From assembly GCA_002709385.1 (NCBI GenBank), contig PAQS01000022.1, forward strand, positions 1-64,000: 64,000 nucleotides of DNA, read 5' to 3'. This DNA is from Waddliaceae bacterium. Lineage in GTDB: Bacteria; Chlamydiota; Chlamydiia; Chlamydiales; GCA-2709385. Made by a program: the position numbers and the translations under genes. The notes below the pieces were generated by a model. It did no database searches. It was not told the DNA's origin and saw nothing but the letters and a program-made list of their open reading frames with translations. Below are positions 1-11,800 of the stretch, in pieces (the first letter of the stretch is position 1; every line of letters starts with the position of its first letter).

Positions 1-80
1 ATTCTTTTTGATTTTTGAAGCCCTATATTGCTAACCTACCTTTTTTTATCCACGAAAAATGTCGAAACTCGAGTCTGAGA

Positions 81-307
81 CTCTGTGGTTCTATTTTTAG
101 CTTACACCCAAAATAATAGCTCTACCCAAGATTGCATATATCACCACAGAGCCACTGAGATCATTGAGAACATTGAGCTCGAAACAACAGACTCTCTGTG
201 AACTCTGTGACTCTGTGGTCCTATTCTTAGCTTACACCCAAAATGATGGCTCTACCCAAGATTGTATGTATTACCACAGAGCCACCGAGGTCATGAGACT
301 CTGTGGT
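81..307. repeat. CTCTGTGG-type palindromic tandem repeat
   Basis: Two copies of an about 83-base unit (81-163 and 211-293, offset 130) match closely. Each begins CTCTGTGGT and carries ACCACAGAG near its end (143-151 and 273-281), so each unit is bounded by a 9-base inverted repeat; a further CTCTGTGGT lies at 299-307. No convincing gene lies in 1-350. The unit sits just beyond the bamA stop, where the 273-281/299-307 stem could also help end transcription. CTCTGTG/CACAGAG repeats recur between genes in many unrelated bacteria; that statement is from general knowledge. Confidence 0.8.
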
Positions 308-350
308 GATCTATATTTTAAAGCTAAATCAATAATCATAAAGATTTAAC

Positions 351-2708
351 TTAAAAACGCCCCCCGAAACTAAAGAAGAATTTACGGTGATCTTCTTTTT
401 CAGCATCCAATGGAACTCCATAACCCACAACTACCGGAGGAGCTCCTTCAAAGAAGAAAAGACGTAATCCACCACCAAATGAGGAATAGAACTTACTTAT
501 ACGATAGTGACGGGTTGAGATCTGTCCGCTATCAAAAAAGGCAAAAGCTCCAAAATTTTGATGAAGACGGTGGGCATACTCAAAAGAAAATAAACTAGTA
601 CTAATTCCTCCTTTCGCCTCTTTTTTATCATCAAATTTCTCTCCTAATGCATGCAGACGATACCCTCTAACACTAGTCTCTCCACCCATAAAAAGTCGCT
701 CATCCATAGGGAGAGTCTCCGCTGTACTATCACAAACAGGATCAATAAAACGGAAATCTGCACGAATACGGAAAACACCGTTTTTACATACAGCGTAATA
801 GTAACTGTTGAGATACTCCATAGAGAGAAAGTTATGTTTTCCACCCAATACTGCCGCTTCAAAGCCGAGAGAGGAACGGATTCCTTCAGTAGGAAAGAGT
901 GGGTGATCCGTACTGTTGTAATTCAGCGTAAACCCTAAACCAGCAACTGTACCATTGTTTTTCTCTTGATCCTTAATACTTTGATCAGCGTCTTTTGTTG
1001 CCTCTAGTTCTACATTGCGGTAACGATAGTAAAGGCTTAAATTCATAAACTGATTGATTGTATAGTTAGCATGAACTTTGCTAGACCAAGAACTCATTTC
1101 ATATTCTTTGGAAGCTAGATTATTTCTATCGGTAATTCCCCCTTCAAGACCAACGCTCCAATCAGAATCCATAAAGTAAGGTTTGGTCCATGATGCTGAA
1201 TAATTGCGGTAACGTTTACCAAAAGTAAGGTTTAATTGAGTATACTCACCACCACCTCGAAGAGCACTCCAACCTTCATCAAAAAGATCTAAAACCCCTA
1301 GTGAATTAAAGTTTTTTTCGGTGAGTGCAATTGTTCCTGTCACCTGCTCACCTGTACCCACACCTACAGAAGCAGAGACTTGTCCTGTACCTGTCTCTTC
1401 TACTTCAATATGCAAATCACGGTACGCACCGTTACCTTCTTCAGTACTTAATTCGTCCGCTGCCGCCACTGCATACACATTGACATTTGTAAAGTAACCA
1501 ATATTCAACAAGCGCTGCTCTGTAAGCTTCAAGCGCTCACTATTCAATACATCACCAGGATTTAGTAATGATTCTCTGAGAATAACTTGTGCTTTTGTAC
1601 TATGGTTACCTGTAACTCGAATAAGACCCACGCGATACTGCTTGCCTTCTTCGATAAAAAAATTGATGCGATACTCGTCAGCTTCAGGGTCTAAATGGGG
1701 TTCATAACGAACAATACAATCTGCATAACCAATAGATCCATAATAGTTACGAATATTCTCAGCGCTTTCGCGAATTTTTTCTGGTGAAAAGAAATCTCCA
1801 GGAGATACTTTCATTAAATGAACAAGTTGATCTTCGCTAAATGCTTCATTTCCTTGAATTGAAAGATCTGCTAACGAATAACGATCTCCTTTCTGTGCGA
1901 CAAATTGTACTTTGATGCGGTCTGATTTACTGGATTCAAGTATATTGAGATTAACGGTGGCGTCAGCATAACCTTGATTTTGCAAGTACGAAAGAACAGT
2001 TAGCTTATCTACTTCCATAGCGTCATTACGATAAATCCCAGATTCTGTAATCCAGCTCACAAAAAACTTGTACTTTTTAGTGATGAGACGCTCTAAAATT
2101 TCTTTTTCTTCATTTGCTGTCACTCCTTCAAAAAGGATATCTTCAATACGACCTGGACGCCCTTCGTCAATTTTTATTCTGACATCAACTTCATTACTAT
2201 CGGTATCTTCAACGATATCGTAATCGATGTTTGCCTCAAAAAAACCTTTCTTGGAGTAATAGGTCTTGACTTCATGAACAGCAAGCTTAAACTTCTGACG
2301 ATCAAAAACCATCCCTGATTTAAGCCCTAACTTCTCTTTTAATTTTGCTTTTGTTACTGCTGAGTTTCCTTCCCACTCGATACTGCGTATATGAGATTTA
2401 AGCCATAGGTCAAAACGAAGCTCAAGCTCACCATTCACAAGCTTTACTTGAGGTTGTACTTGCCCAAATTCTTCACTCAACTTTTTTAAATCACGATCGA
2501 ACTCTGTTGAGGAATAGTTGTCGCCTTCTTTACTGAGTAAACGTTCTTTAATCTTACTTGGATCCATCTGAGAATCGGGAGAAAGTCGATTCACATTGAT
2601 TTGAATGGTACGAATAGGTTTATCTTCATAGCTGCTACTAATAGCAGGAAGCTCTACAGCCATCAAACAGTATATAGCACACAAAAGGAAGCGTAGATAT
2701 TTTCTCAT
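351..2708 (-). CDS. bamA: BamA/Omp85 outer-membrane protein assembly factor
   Basis: This is the central beta-barrel of the BAM machine, which inserts outer-membrane proteins. The 785-residue product has an N-terminal signal sequence (about residues 1-25), then repeated POTRA domains to about residue 430, including a last POTRA around ERLKLTEQRLLNIGYFTNV. A C-terminal 16-strand-type barrel follows, with the conserved VRGY motif near residue 680 and the terminal aromatic typical of outer-membrane barrels (ending GGRF). The length is close to that of chlamydial Omp85 (about 790). The ATG at 2708 is followed directly by the signal peptide. Chlamydiaceae carry skp and lpxD beside this gene; neither is seen here, and repeat DNA follows the stop. 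TamA is a less likely alternative because of the POTRA number. Confidence 0.93.
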   Translation of the reverse strand: MRKYLRFLLCAIYCLMAVELPAISSSYEDKPIRTIQINVNRLSPDSQMDPSKIKERLLSKEGDNYSSTEFDRDLKKLSEEFGQVQPQVKLVNGELELRFDLWLKSHIRSIEWEGNSAVTKAKLKEKLGLKSGMVFDRQKFKLAVHEVKTYYSKKGFFEANIDYDIVEDTDSNEVDVRIKIDEGRPGRIEDILFEGVTANEEKEILERLITKKYKFFVSWITESGIYRNDAMEVDKLTVLSYLQNQGYADATVNLNILESSKSDRIKVQFVAQKGDRYSLADLSIQGNEAFSEDQLVHLMKVSPGDFFSPEKIRESAENIRNYYGSIGYADCIVRYEPHLDPEADEYRINFFIEEGKQYRVGLIRVTGNHSTKAQVILRESLLNPGDVLNSERLKLTEQRLLNIGYFTNVNVYAVAAADELSTEEGNGAYRDLHIEVEETGTGQVSASVGVGTGEQVTGTIALTEKNFNSLGVLDLFDEGWSALRGGGEYTQLNLTFGKRYRNYSASWTKPYFMDSDWSVGLEGGITDRNNLASKEYEMSSWSSKVHANYTINQFMNLSLYYRYRNVELEATKDADQSIKDQEKNNGTVAGLGFTLNYNSTDHPLFPTEGIRSSLGFEAAVLGGKHNFLSMEYLNSYYYAVCKNGVFRIRADFRFIDPVCDSTAETLPMDERLFMGGETSVRGYRLHALGEKFDDKKEAKGGISTSLFSFEYAHRLHQNFGAFAFFDSGQISTRHYRISKFYSSFGGGLRLFFFEGAPPVVVGYGVPLDAEKEDHRKFFFSFGGRF

Positions 2709-2731
2709 AGGACCAACTTATTTTCGTAAGA

Positions 2732-2737
2732 ATTATA
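2732..2737 (-). promoter_or_regulatory. Candidate -10 box for bamA
   Basis: The minus strand reads TATAAT here, about 24 bases before the bamA ATG, in the 125-base gap after the giant gene. No good -35 is visible at 16-18 bases, so this is only a candidate. Confidence 0.4.
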
Positions 2738-2833
2738 TTAAGTAAAAGCGATGTATGAGATAGTAGGTGATCACATTAAATGTTTTCAACTATATGTGTT
2801 AGATGAAAAAAATGATATAGCTATTCAAGAGAC

Positions 2834-5800
2834 TTAATCCGACAATAAAATTTCTTGCAATAACTCTAATTGACTATAAGCTCCATGTTCAAAAAGCCAC
2901 TTGCAATGCTTTTCATATTCATCGTTATCTTGAGAAATTAACGATGCAAAATAACTTTTCAAATCTTCTTTTTCACCTGGAGAGAAGTCTATAAAGCCTT
3001 GATACATTTTCAACCAGGCCATTTTTTGTGCGAGTTTACCTTCTATTTTAGGAATTTCTTTTCCGCTGATATTAAGTCCGTATTCAGAACTTAAATTCTT
3101 AAAAGGTGTGAAAACAGCCATAGGTATTTTACTGTCTTTATTCTCTTCAATAAAAGGAGCTATCACATGATGGTAATCTTGTACGCTAATCATAAGAGTT
3201 TGATCTCCATAGACAAATATTCTACCTAAAGCATCTCCTCTTTGACGTATATGACAATTTCTCACAGCAAGCATCTGCTTTGTCATGGGACTATCTACAG
3301 GTGGTTCATATGCAATAGCATTCTCTGGGATATTGACCTCTCCTGATTCAGAGTTTATGCTAATCGTCCAAGGTTCAAATGGTGCAGAAGGAACCTTGAT
3401 ACTTTGATCAGGAACCATCTGAATTTGTTCTTGGTGCTGATGTTGGTGTTGATGCTGGTGCTGATGTTGATGCTGTTGTACCCTACTTAAAGAACTTTGC
3501 GAATCTTGTACAAGTGCTGTAGAAGCTAAGTTTTTCTCGATTTCTTGTTTTTCTTTCATAAATTCAGCTTTTTCATTTGCTAGCAATTTCTTCATTCCTG
3601 CAATCTCATCCAAAATACGTTGATGCTCATCTTTTGCCCATGATTCCACTAGATTCCAGTCAGGCATCAACTGATTCACTTCTTCTTTTGATAAGGAAAG
3701 CTTTTCTCCCATTTCTTTGTTCGCTTTATTTTGTCCTTTCTTCAAACCTTTTTCTACAAGAAATAAGGGTACGTTATTAGCGGCTTTCTTCGCTAAGTTT
3801 TGAATGACTGGAGACTTCGCTAAGTAAGAACCAAATGGAACTTTTTTCTCGATAAGACGAGAACTTAATTCTGAAGCTAATAACCCATCATTTGCAGTGA
3901 ACAATGACTTAAAAATTTCTTTTGATGTTAATTTTTGTAGTTGAACACAAATACCTTCTTTTAAATTTTTCTCTAACTCTTCTAGTTTCTTTTCTTCTTC
4001 CTCATATAAATTTTCAATGTGCGTCATTGTATCTTCAACAGTAAACTTGCCCATATTATTTAGGCTCATTTTTTCTGATTTCTGAACTAAATAAGGGCGA
4101 AATATTTCGTGTAACCCTTGGTCAAGAGCTGTATCCAAAAGCAAGACAGGAAGATTGTTTATTGACCAATAATTCTCATCATCTTTTCTTGCCTGATGTT
4201 TATTCAAACACTTTCTCAATTGTTTTTTTACTATTGTATTCGCTCGAATCTGCTGTGTTTTGAGTGCTGCTTGTGCTTTTTGTTCATTACGTCTTAAACG
4301 AAGTGTTTTGATAAAGCCTTTCCACGATGCTTCTTCTGAATGTGATTGAATTCCTTCAGCAATACTATGAGATAGAAGCAGTTTAACTTGGTGTGTTCGA
4401 CCTAAGCCTCTTCCTCTCCATATTCCTTGGCAAAAACGAGTCATCGTGCAAGAAGGACCTGGTACAAATAATAAATCCCCTGCTGGAACATCCCAATTCG
4501 TCCCATAAACATCAGATGGATTATAAATCATGACAACAGAATGTGCTAAATCTAGATCTGAAAGCAGAATTCTATTTAATTCCTCTTCACTAAGAGCTTT
4601 AGGAGATTTTTCTGTCTTACGCCATAGCATCGTTTGTTTTGTATCTAAGTCTTTATAAACAAAATCTCTATCTGTGTCCTTCTCTCTTAAATCACGAAGC
4701 AATTCTTGTGTATCACCCATGGTGATTCCTTCATTGATAATGGCATGGCACTGTTTATTGGTTTTCAGTTCATGAAGTATTTGCTTAAAGGTGACATCTC
4801 GTAGAGAATTCTCTTGATCGGTTTGAGAACAAACAATGGTTTGAGGGTTCATCTTCGCTAATAAAAGCATCGTTTCAGCTTCATCTTTTCTTTCTACTCC
4901 CTCTGAAGCTCTTGGAGGTAGAGCACTAAGTTCCAGGACTCCTGACATTCCTCCTGCATTATCCATAAGCTCTTGAACATTGAACACATACTGTTCGTCA
5001 TAGAGTCCAATATCACCAGATTCTATAAGCTCCGATTCCAAAACTGCTAAACGAAGATTCCACCCTTTTTCACGATCTAAAATCAGAGTCTCTAATTCCT
5101 CTAAATTTTCGCCAAATTTTCTCGCTTGTTCGGGATGATTTTTCTGATAACGTTGCAAGTGATTTTTAAGAATATCTGTATCTACAGAACCTGCTGCATA
5201 GGTCCAAAAGTGGTGTAGAATGGCTTCACTTTCATTTCCGAAAATGTACTCTTGTTTTTCTATTCCTGACTCTAATGGCCCTACAGTCATTTGCCCCTTC
5301 TTCACAGCAACATCGATCCCGTTAGTAGACGTTGCAACACCGGAAAGAGACTGCAAAGAAGCTTGCAAGGAGAACAGAAAATTTATTGAAGTAAAACCCG
5401 AAATACGTTGCATCAACTCTTGGTAATATAGAGGGCACTGTTCACTTAACTGCCGCATCGTTTCACGATAAGACTCATCATTGGGTTTGTTAACCCCTAA
5501 GTAGACGAGTCGATCTTCGATTCCCTCGTAGATCTCTCTGAAAGTAGGTCCATACAATATTTCTGCTGCATAATCTAAGTTTTGCTTAGGATTAAAATAA
5601 TTTTTTATTTCTTCTTTTGCTTCATTTATTGTACCGGATACTGCACCGGACAAGATACTCCACATTCCTTGAAGAAATGTTTTTTTCTCATTAGACTCTA
5701 TTACTTTAGGATCTATTAGTTTTTTTGCGCGACTTTCTTCTTCTTCTTCTTCTTTTTGCAGAGAAATAAACCCACTCAAATGCTTATCAAATAGCTCCTG

Positions 5801-8800
5801 AGATGCATAGTTAAGTTTAGGAACTTCAGCAAGTTTTTCTTCTATTAACGTATTTTTTTTCCCTTTAAGAAAATTTGCAATCCCTGTTTTTTGAATGATT
5901 TCCTTTCTGCCTGCATCATCGGGTAAGAACGAAAATAGGTGCTCACGAAACTCTTTTCCTTCTTCTCCTTCCAACAATGCATCTACAATCAAAGGCACAA
6001 TAGTATCTTGATAATATGCCTGGCTTATTAGAGACTCTTCTCGAGAGTTTATTAAGGATCGGATTTTCTTAAACTCTTCATTTTTAGAGTTATAAATAAC
6101 TTTCATTACCGCTTTTGCCACCTGGCATCCCGAAGGACTGTAACTACGCTTTTCTCCAATGCCCAAATTATCTTCATTGACTACATTAGCAATGGAACCC
6201 AATTCATCAATTTCCATCTGTGTTTGGAATCCGAAAAACTCTTGGTCTCCTGTCAATAAAGCATGAATCTTCCGCATCCAGTAACGTTGACGAGTAATCT
6301 CAATGAACTCTAAAGGTGGTTTTGTGAGTGATAAGGCTGTTTCGTGCAGTTTTTCAATCTTCTCTTCAAAACCTTGCCGTATTTCTGAATCTGCTACGGT
6401 ATGGATTTTACGTTTTAAACCTCCTCCACCAGGTTGTTTAATCTCTTTAATATCTTTTCCCAGTTGTTTTCCTATTTCAGCTACTTCCTTAAATTCAACT
6501 TTTGTTTCTTTTATAGACTGCATACTCATGCATCCAGCTAGACTGGACATGAGAGGTTTTAAGCCTTCAGATCCTAGCTTCAATTTACTCATGAACTCAG
6601 GTGGAAGCTCTAGTGTTTGCATTAAACTGTGCTCTAGAGTAGCCAAATCATGCATCGTCGTTGCTATATACCCATTTTCTTGCTTTTTCTGGAGTAATTG
6701 CACATAAAGTTCTGCAAGCTGGTTGGCGTCATGAGCTTGGTCAAAATCGAAATCAAAGAAAAACCCTGATTCTTCTAACATTAGACGTGTTGCTTGATCT
6801 AAATTTTTTCCATGTTCATGTATCAATTGATCTTTCATCACAGCAAGAGGAAGCATTCCTCTTTCACTAAGAAGTAAGAGGGCAATAGGCAAAATAAAGG
6901 ACGTCTTACCTGATCCCATTTGAGCTTGGTGAAAATGGTCTGGGTTCTTATCAATAGCTTGAATCATATCGACTTGAACTTGACGAAGGATTTTCCCTGT
7001 ACGAAATTCTGCTACGAGAATTTTTCTATTCACACGAGGGTTAAGTAATTGCCCTTCGTTTAAATAACGCTTTCGATTCGTTAGACGCTCGTATTCGGAT
7101 GCTATTTTGCTTAAATGACTGACTTCAATTTCTTTCTCTAAGTCACTTTGATCAGCAGATTTATTTTCAAGACTCTGTATTGCTTCGTTTAAAGTACGGC
7201 GAAATCCAGAATCCAATGCTTTTACTTCAGAAGCAAGAATCAAATACTTTGTGATATCTGTAATTAATTGTTTCTGTTCATTACTTTCTGCTAATAACTC
7301 TCCTTTCTGATAGGCGTTAAGTAGGCGCTCTATGATCAGTGTTTCTCCAAAGAGATCTTCTTGATCAATAGCATCTTTAAGTTGAGAAGGATAACTTACT
7401 GATTTATTTTGTTGACGAACAGAACTGAGAATACTCTGACGTATCTCTTTCACATCCTTTCGCAATGGGTCTAAATGTTCGTCTAGTGTGCTTTGTATTT
7501 CTTTTAAGCTAGAGCATTCTATAAATTTCGTTGCTCCTACTCCATTAGGAAGCGATTCAATCCCCTCTTTTAAGAGTTGTTTTTCATGATCTGCAACCCG
7601 TTTTAATGGATTTGTATCTTTCAACTCTTCAAAAATTTCAGCAGGATTTAAATTTTCTTCACGATATTTGTCTTCAACATTTTTATTCGACTCCAAGAGG
7701 AATGCAGATAGAGCTAAAACATTCTCATCCAGAGCATTGATTGCAGGAAGCTCATAGCCTTTATCCCAATTGGTTATTTTACTCTCATTGTTTTTTGCTT
7801 CATTTCTTAGTGTCTCTTCTAATTCTCTTGCCCGTCTTTGTGTTTGTTGAAGACGAGTTTCTTGAATTATATTTACTGTTGTAAGAGAAGAAATCATGCT
7901 GATTAAGAAGTTGATAGGCACAACTCCTTGACCTGCTGCAATCTTTGCTGCAATTTTATCGATGTGTTTTTCTTTGATCAGTGGCCAAGTGAACCCTATC
8001 AGGGGACCAAAAGCATTAGGATCTTCTCTTAGATATTTCACAAATTTTTCTAAATCAATTCGATCACCAGGTTCTATTTGGCCTGCAAAACGCTGCTTAA
8101 TAGCTAAAGCAATGTCGAATTCATCAATTCCCACAGTAATTGGCTGTGGTTTAGCTCCTTTTTCGAGGAGCATGCGGTTAAACTGATATTCTGCTGATCG
8201 CAATACAATTCCAAGATCAGGATGAGGTTTGAGTTCTTTCTTTAAAACTAACGATTGAAATTTTTGTAGCCCTATTTTGAGAATTCCCTGTATAACCCCA
8301 CCCGGAAGTTTTTTTCTAGCCTTCCAACAAGCTTCTGGTGTCAATTCCCGTTGAACAAGACCTCCACGTTGTGCGTAAGGTTTGCTTGCTAAGGTGATCA
8401 AAAGACGCCTTGCCTGGTCCAGAACCAAAGCTTGCCCTTCTCCTTTCAAAATATTTCCCTGAATCGATGTTAAATTCTCTTCTATACTTTCCATGCTGAT
8501 GTTTAGATTTTTAAATCCTTCTACTGGTCCCATGAGAGGAATCAAGTCTGTCACATCAACTTTTTCATGTGTTGCTATGTAGTTCCACAAAACAAAAAAC
8601 TGATCAATAACTACTTCTGGGTTTGCATAAGAAAGATTTTTCAAAAGGTTTTCTGGATCTTCAACAGGTTTTTTCATTCTACTTATAAGAATATGAGGCA
8701 TAAGAACTTGAATAGGCGATGTTTGCGGGTTCGCTACCCATAAATTCGTTTGGTCTTTACGTAAAGAATTCAAATCGCGGTAGGGAGACCGTAAAGCTGC

Positions 8801-11800
8801 CATCCCTTCAATTTGTATACGTTTAAGTTCCGATAGCTCACTGGCACTTAGATTTAAATCACGCTTTTTATCTTTATCAAGCGATTCCTTATACTCATAA
8901 TCTTTAAATGTATCTGCTACTTGTATAGCAAACCCCAAATAATCCGCCCAAGTTTCTCGCTTAAACTCAGAATCGCCTAGTTTTTTCAAGCTTTGAGCTG
9001 TATTTAAAACTAGTTTAAGTTTCACGATTCTTGAACTTTGGCTATTCGCTGGTAAACTCAAAAACAAATCAATACAACGCTGCAAAGCAGGAATATCTTT
9101 TTCATTAAGTTCTGCTGTTATTGCTCGCTCCATAAAGCTCATAGCATCGGCATAATTATGTTTTATAGCCGCATGGTAGGCTAGGTAGTAAAAGGCAGAT
9201 GTTGGACCCTCAATAAATTCTTCACCTTCACTAGATTGTGTGAGCAATAACTCTGTTCGAGGAGGTGAGGTATCTGCGCTGTTTTCAATATCTAAACTTT
9301 CCCAGCCTGCTTGCTGATAAGAAGAGGTATTTTGAACTTTTTGAGTCCATAGAATAATTGCTTCTTTATTTTCCGAAGGATGCTTTAATCGCATACCTAC
9401 TTGCCCTAAATTAGCACCTATATTCTTACAAATTCTCCCTGATCTACTTTTTGTTTCTAGATCAAGTTGAAGCTCCCATCCTTCATAACGTCCAGATTTA
9501 TCTTTTTCTACCACCCACTGATTTTTATCTTTATCTTTTCTTAGAATAATCTCTTCTTCTAATAGAAATATTTTATCAATATCTCCCCCTTTTGTAGATG
9601 AAGAACAAAGAATACGTTGCGCTCCATGTGGGCTAAAAATATGAGCCAAACTTCCTTGTTTAGGGACAAATAAAAATTCCCCCTCTATCGTACGTGCTTT
9701 AGTTAAATTGCCTCTTTCGAAATGAAGTTTTAAAGCGGTATCTATCTTATCTATTCCTTCTGTAAAAACAACACCCTGAGTAGGATTATTAGGATCATTC
9801 AACCACACTCCTTTCTCACAAATCAATTTATCTATATCTGTAATGGATAGATCTTGAAGCATTCCGATAGACTCAGATAGAAACTTCGTAATTGATGAAA
9901 ATCGAATAGCACTTAGAGGTGAAAAAATTACTTTATTAATTCCCTCTTTTAATACAGAACGAATTGTACGAATTTTTGGAAGATGATAGGTACACCAAAC
10001 CTCATCTCTTGAACTTATAAGGCTGTTTCCGATTAGTGACACTTTCTCTGGTAGCTTTGTCTGTATAATAAATGAGTGATTAATCGCGCTGTAAAGAATA
10101 CGATATTCTTTTTCAGATCCTTCATTAAAGCTGAATATCCATTCACCTTCATAATCTCCAGCCTGATATTTTGCTTGAAACTGTTTTCCACCAAATAGTT
10201 TTTTATATTCTATTGACTGAGTGACTGTATCTGGTAGAGGGCATATCCTTTCTTTTATTTCTAGCCCTTCAATAGACATCGTGGATAGGTGAATTTTTAT
10301 TGTTTCTTTCGACCATAAGTAATGATCTTGTTCATCTTGAATCCATTCACCTTCTTGAGTATTTGTCCAATAATTAAGAGCTTTTAATAACTCATTACTT
10401 TTTTCTCTAAAAAGTGGCTTCAGGTGAACATCAGACCAGTGTTGTAAAGACTCGCTAAGGTGAGGTAAACTTGCGAATTGCCCCATATCTTTTATTTTTT
10501 GTAGAGAGATAAATAAAGATAATGCTGTGTCTTCATCTTCAAAAAGCATTTTCAGTTTTTCTGTATCTGTCTCATTTGCTAAAGCAGATAGAAAATACGT
10601 ACAATTATCTATTTGCTCATTCAATGAGCCTGACTCTTCTTTGATCTGTTTAATTAACTTATTTCTATATTCTTGATTTTCTTCTAAAATATTAGGGATT
10701 CCTCCACCCTTTCCAGAAGAAAATAAACTTATTGAAGTGCCTAAATAGAGCAAAAAGTTTGCTCTTTGCAATTTATGATCATTCACACAAAGATCAATTG
10801 CTTCCTTCATTCTTATTCCCATCTGCTCAAAATGCGATGAATTTTTTTTCAGATACGTGGAAATTAAATGGGAACTATGAATTAAAGAGTCAATTCTCCG
10901 GCGAGCCTCAGGCTTATCTAATAGATCAGGACGGGCTACGATTAAATCGAAAACCTCCTCTAAAACTCGAAAAGATAAACTTTCTTCATTTTCTTTTTCT
11001 ACTATAGCTAAACGATCAAGAAGGTATTGATCGATGGATTGGAGATCATTGTTTATATCTTCTAAAGAAGAAGCTCGCATTTGTGATTCAGAATTTTGTG
11101 AGTGTATTTTTTCTGTCAGACCTCTTTCATAAGTTTTATCCGAAATAATAGCCCTACGGAACTGAGCAATTAAATATTCCACATATGTTCCAAGGCCTTG
11201 GCCTTTTTTAATATTTCCAGGTAAATCTCCAGATAAAACTACTAACCCTTTACTAATTTTGTTCGGAGTATCAAAAAGCAAAGGATCTCCTAAATTTTTA
11301 TCGCTAAATAGTGGATTTTCAATTATCCCCGTTTTTCCTTTCATAAATTCAACTCGATTCATTCCTTTTGCCCTATCAATGATAGAACTATAACGAATGC
11401 CATGAGAGTCTTGGAGAACTTCTATGCCAGCTTGCTTTATCTCTGATATGCCAGCACCTGGCTTTTGAAAAGTCTTGGAAATACCAGAAAAGACAGATGG
11501 GACTTGAGACAAGAAGTGTAGAGTTTCTCTAAAAACCCCTTTTGCTCCTCTTTGCCCCAGCAGCGCTTTTTCAGGGTCCCATAATGCTGGTTGCAAAGAT
11601 GTAAAGCGATGAATGTCTGTCATTTGTCCAGGGATTTCATACGGACTATTTCCTAGACCTCTTATATAAAAACTATCAGCATAATCAGCACGGGCTTGAG
11701 CTTCTGCTTTGCCTGATAATTGTTTCGAAACGCAAAGGTTATTAAATGCTTCTTCATGCCGAAATCCTTCATGAATTTCATTCTCTGCATTCTTGTGTAT

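Noticed and set aside
43-51. TTATCCACG near the left edge as a DnaA box
   Set aside because: One near-match does not make an origin; no cluster of boxes or skew evidence can be seen.
164-349. 61-codon plus-strand frame
   Set aside because: It lies inside the CTCTGTGG repeat and its amino acids follow the repeat text; no ribosome site.
6303-6707. 134-codon plus-strand frame inside the giant gene
   Set aside because: Opposite-strand shadow; Ser/Cys/Phe-rich composition mirrors the charged minus-strand protein.
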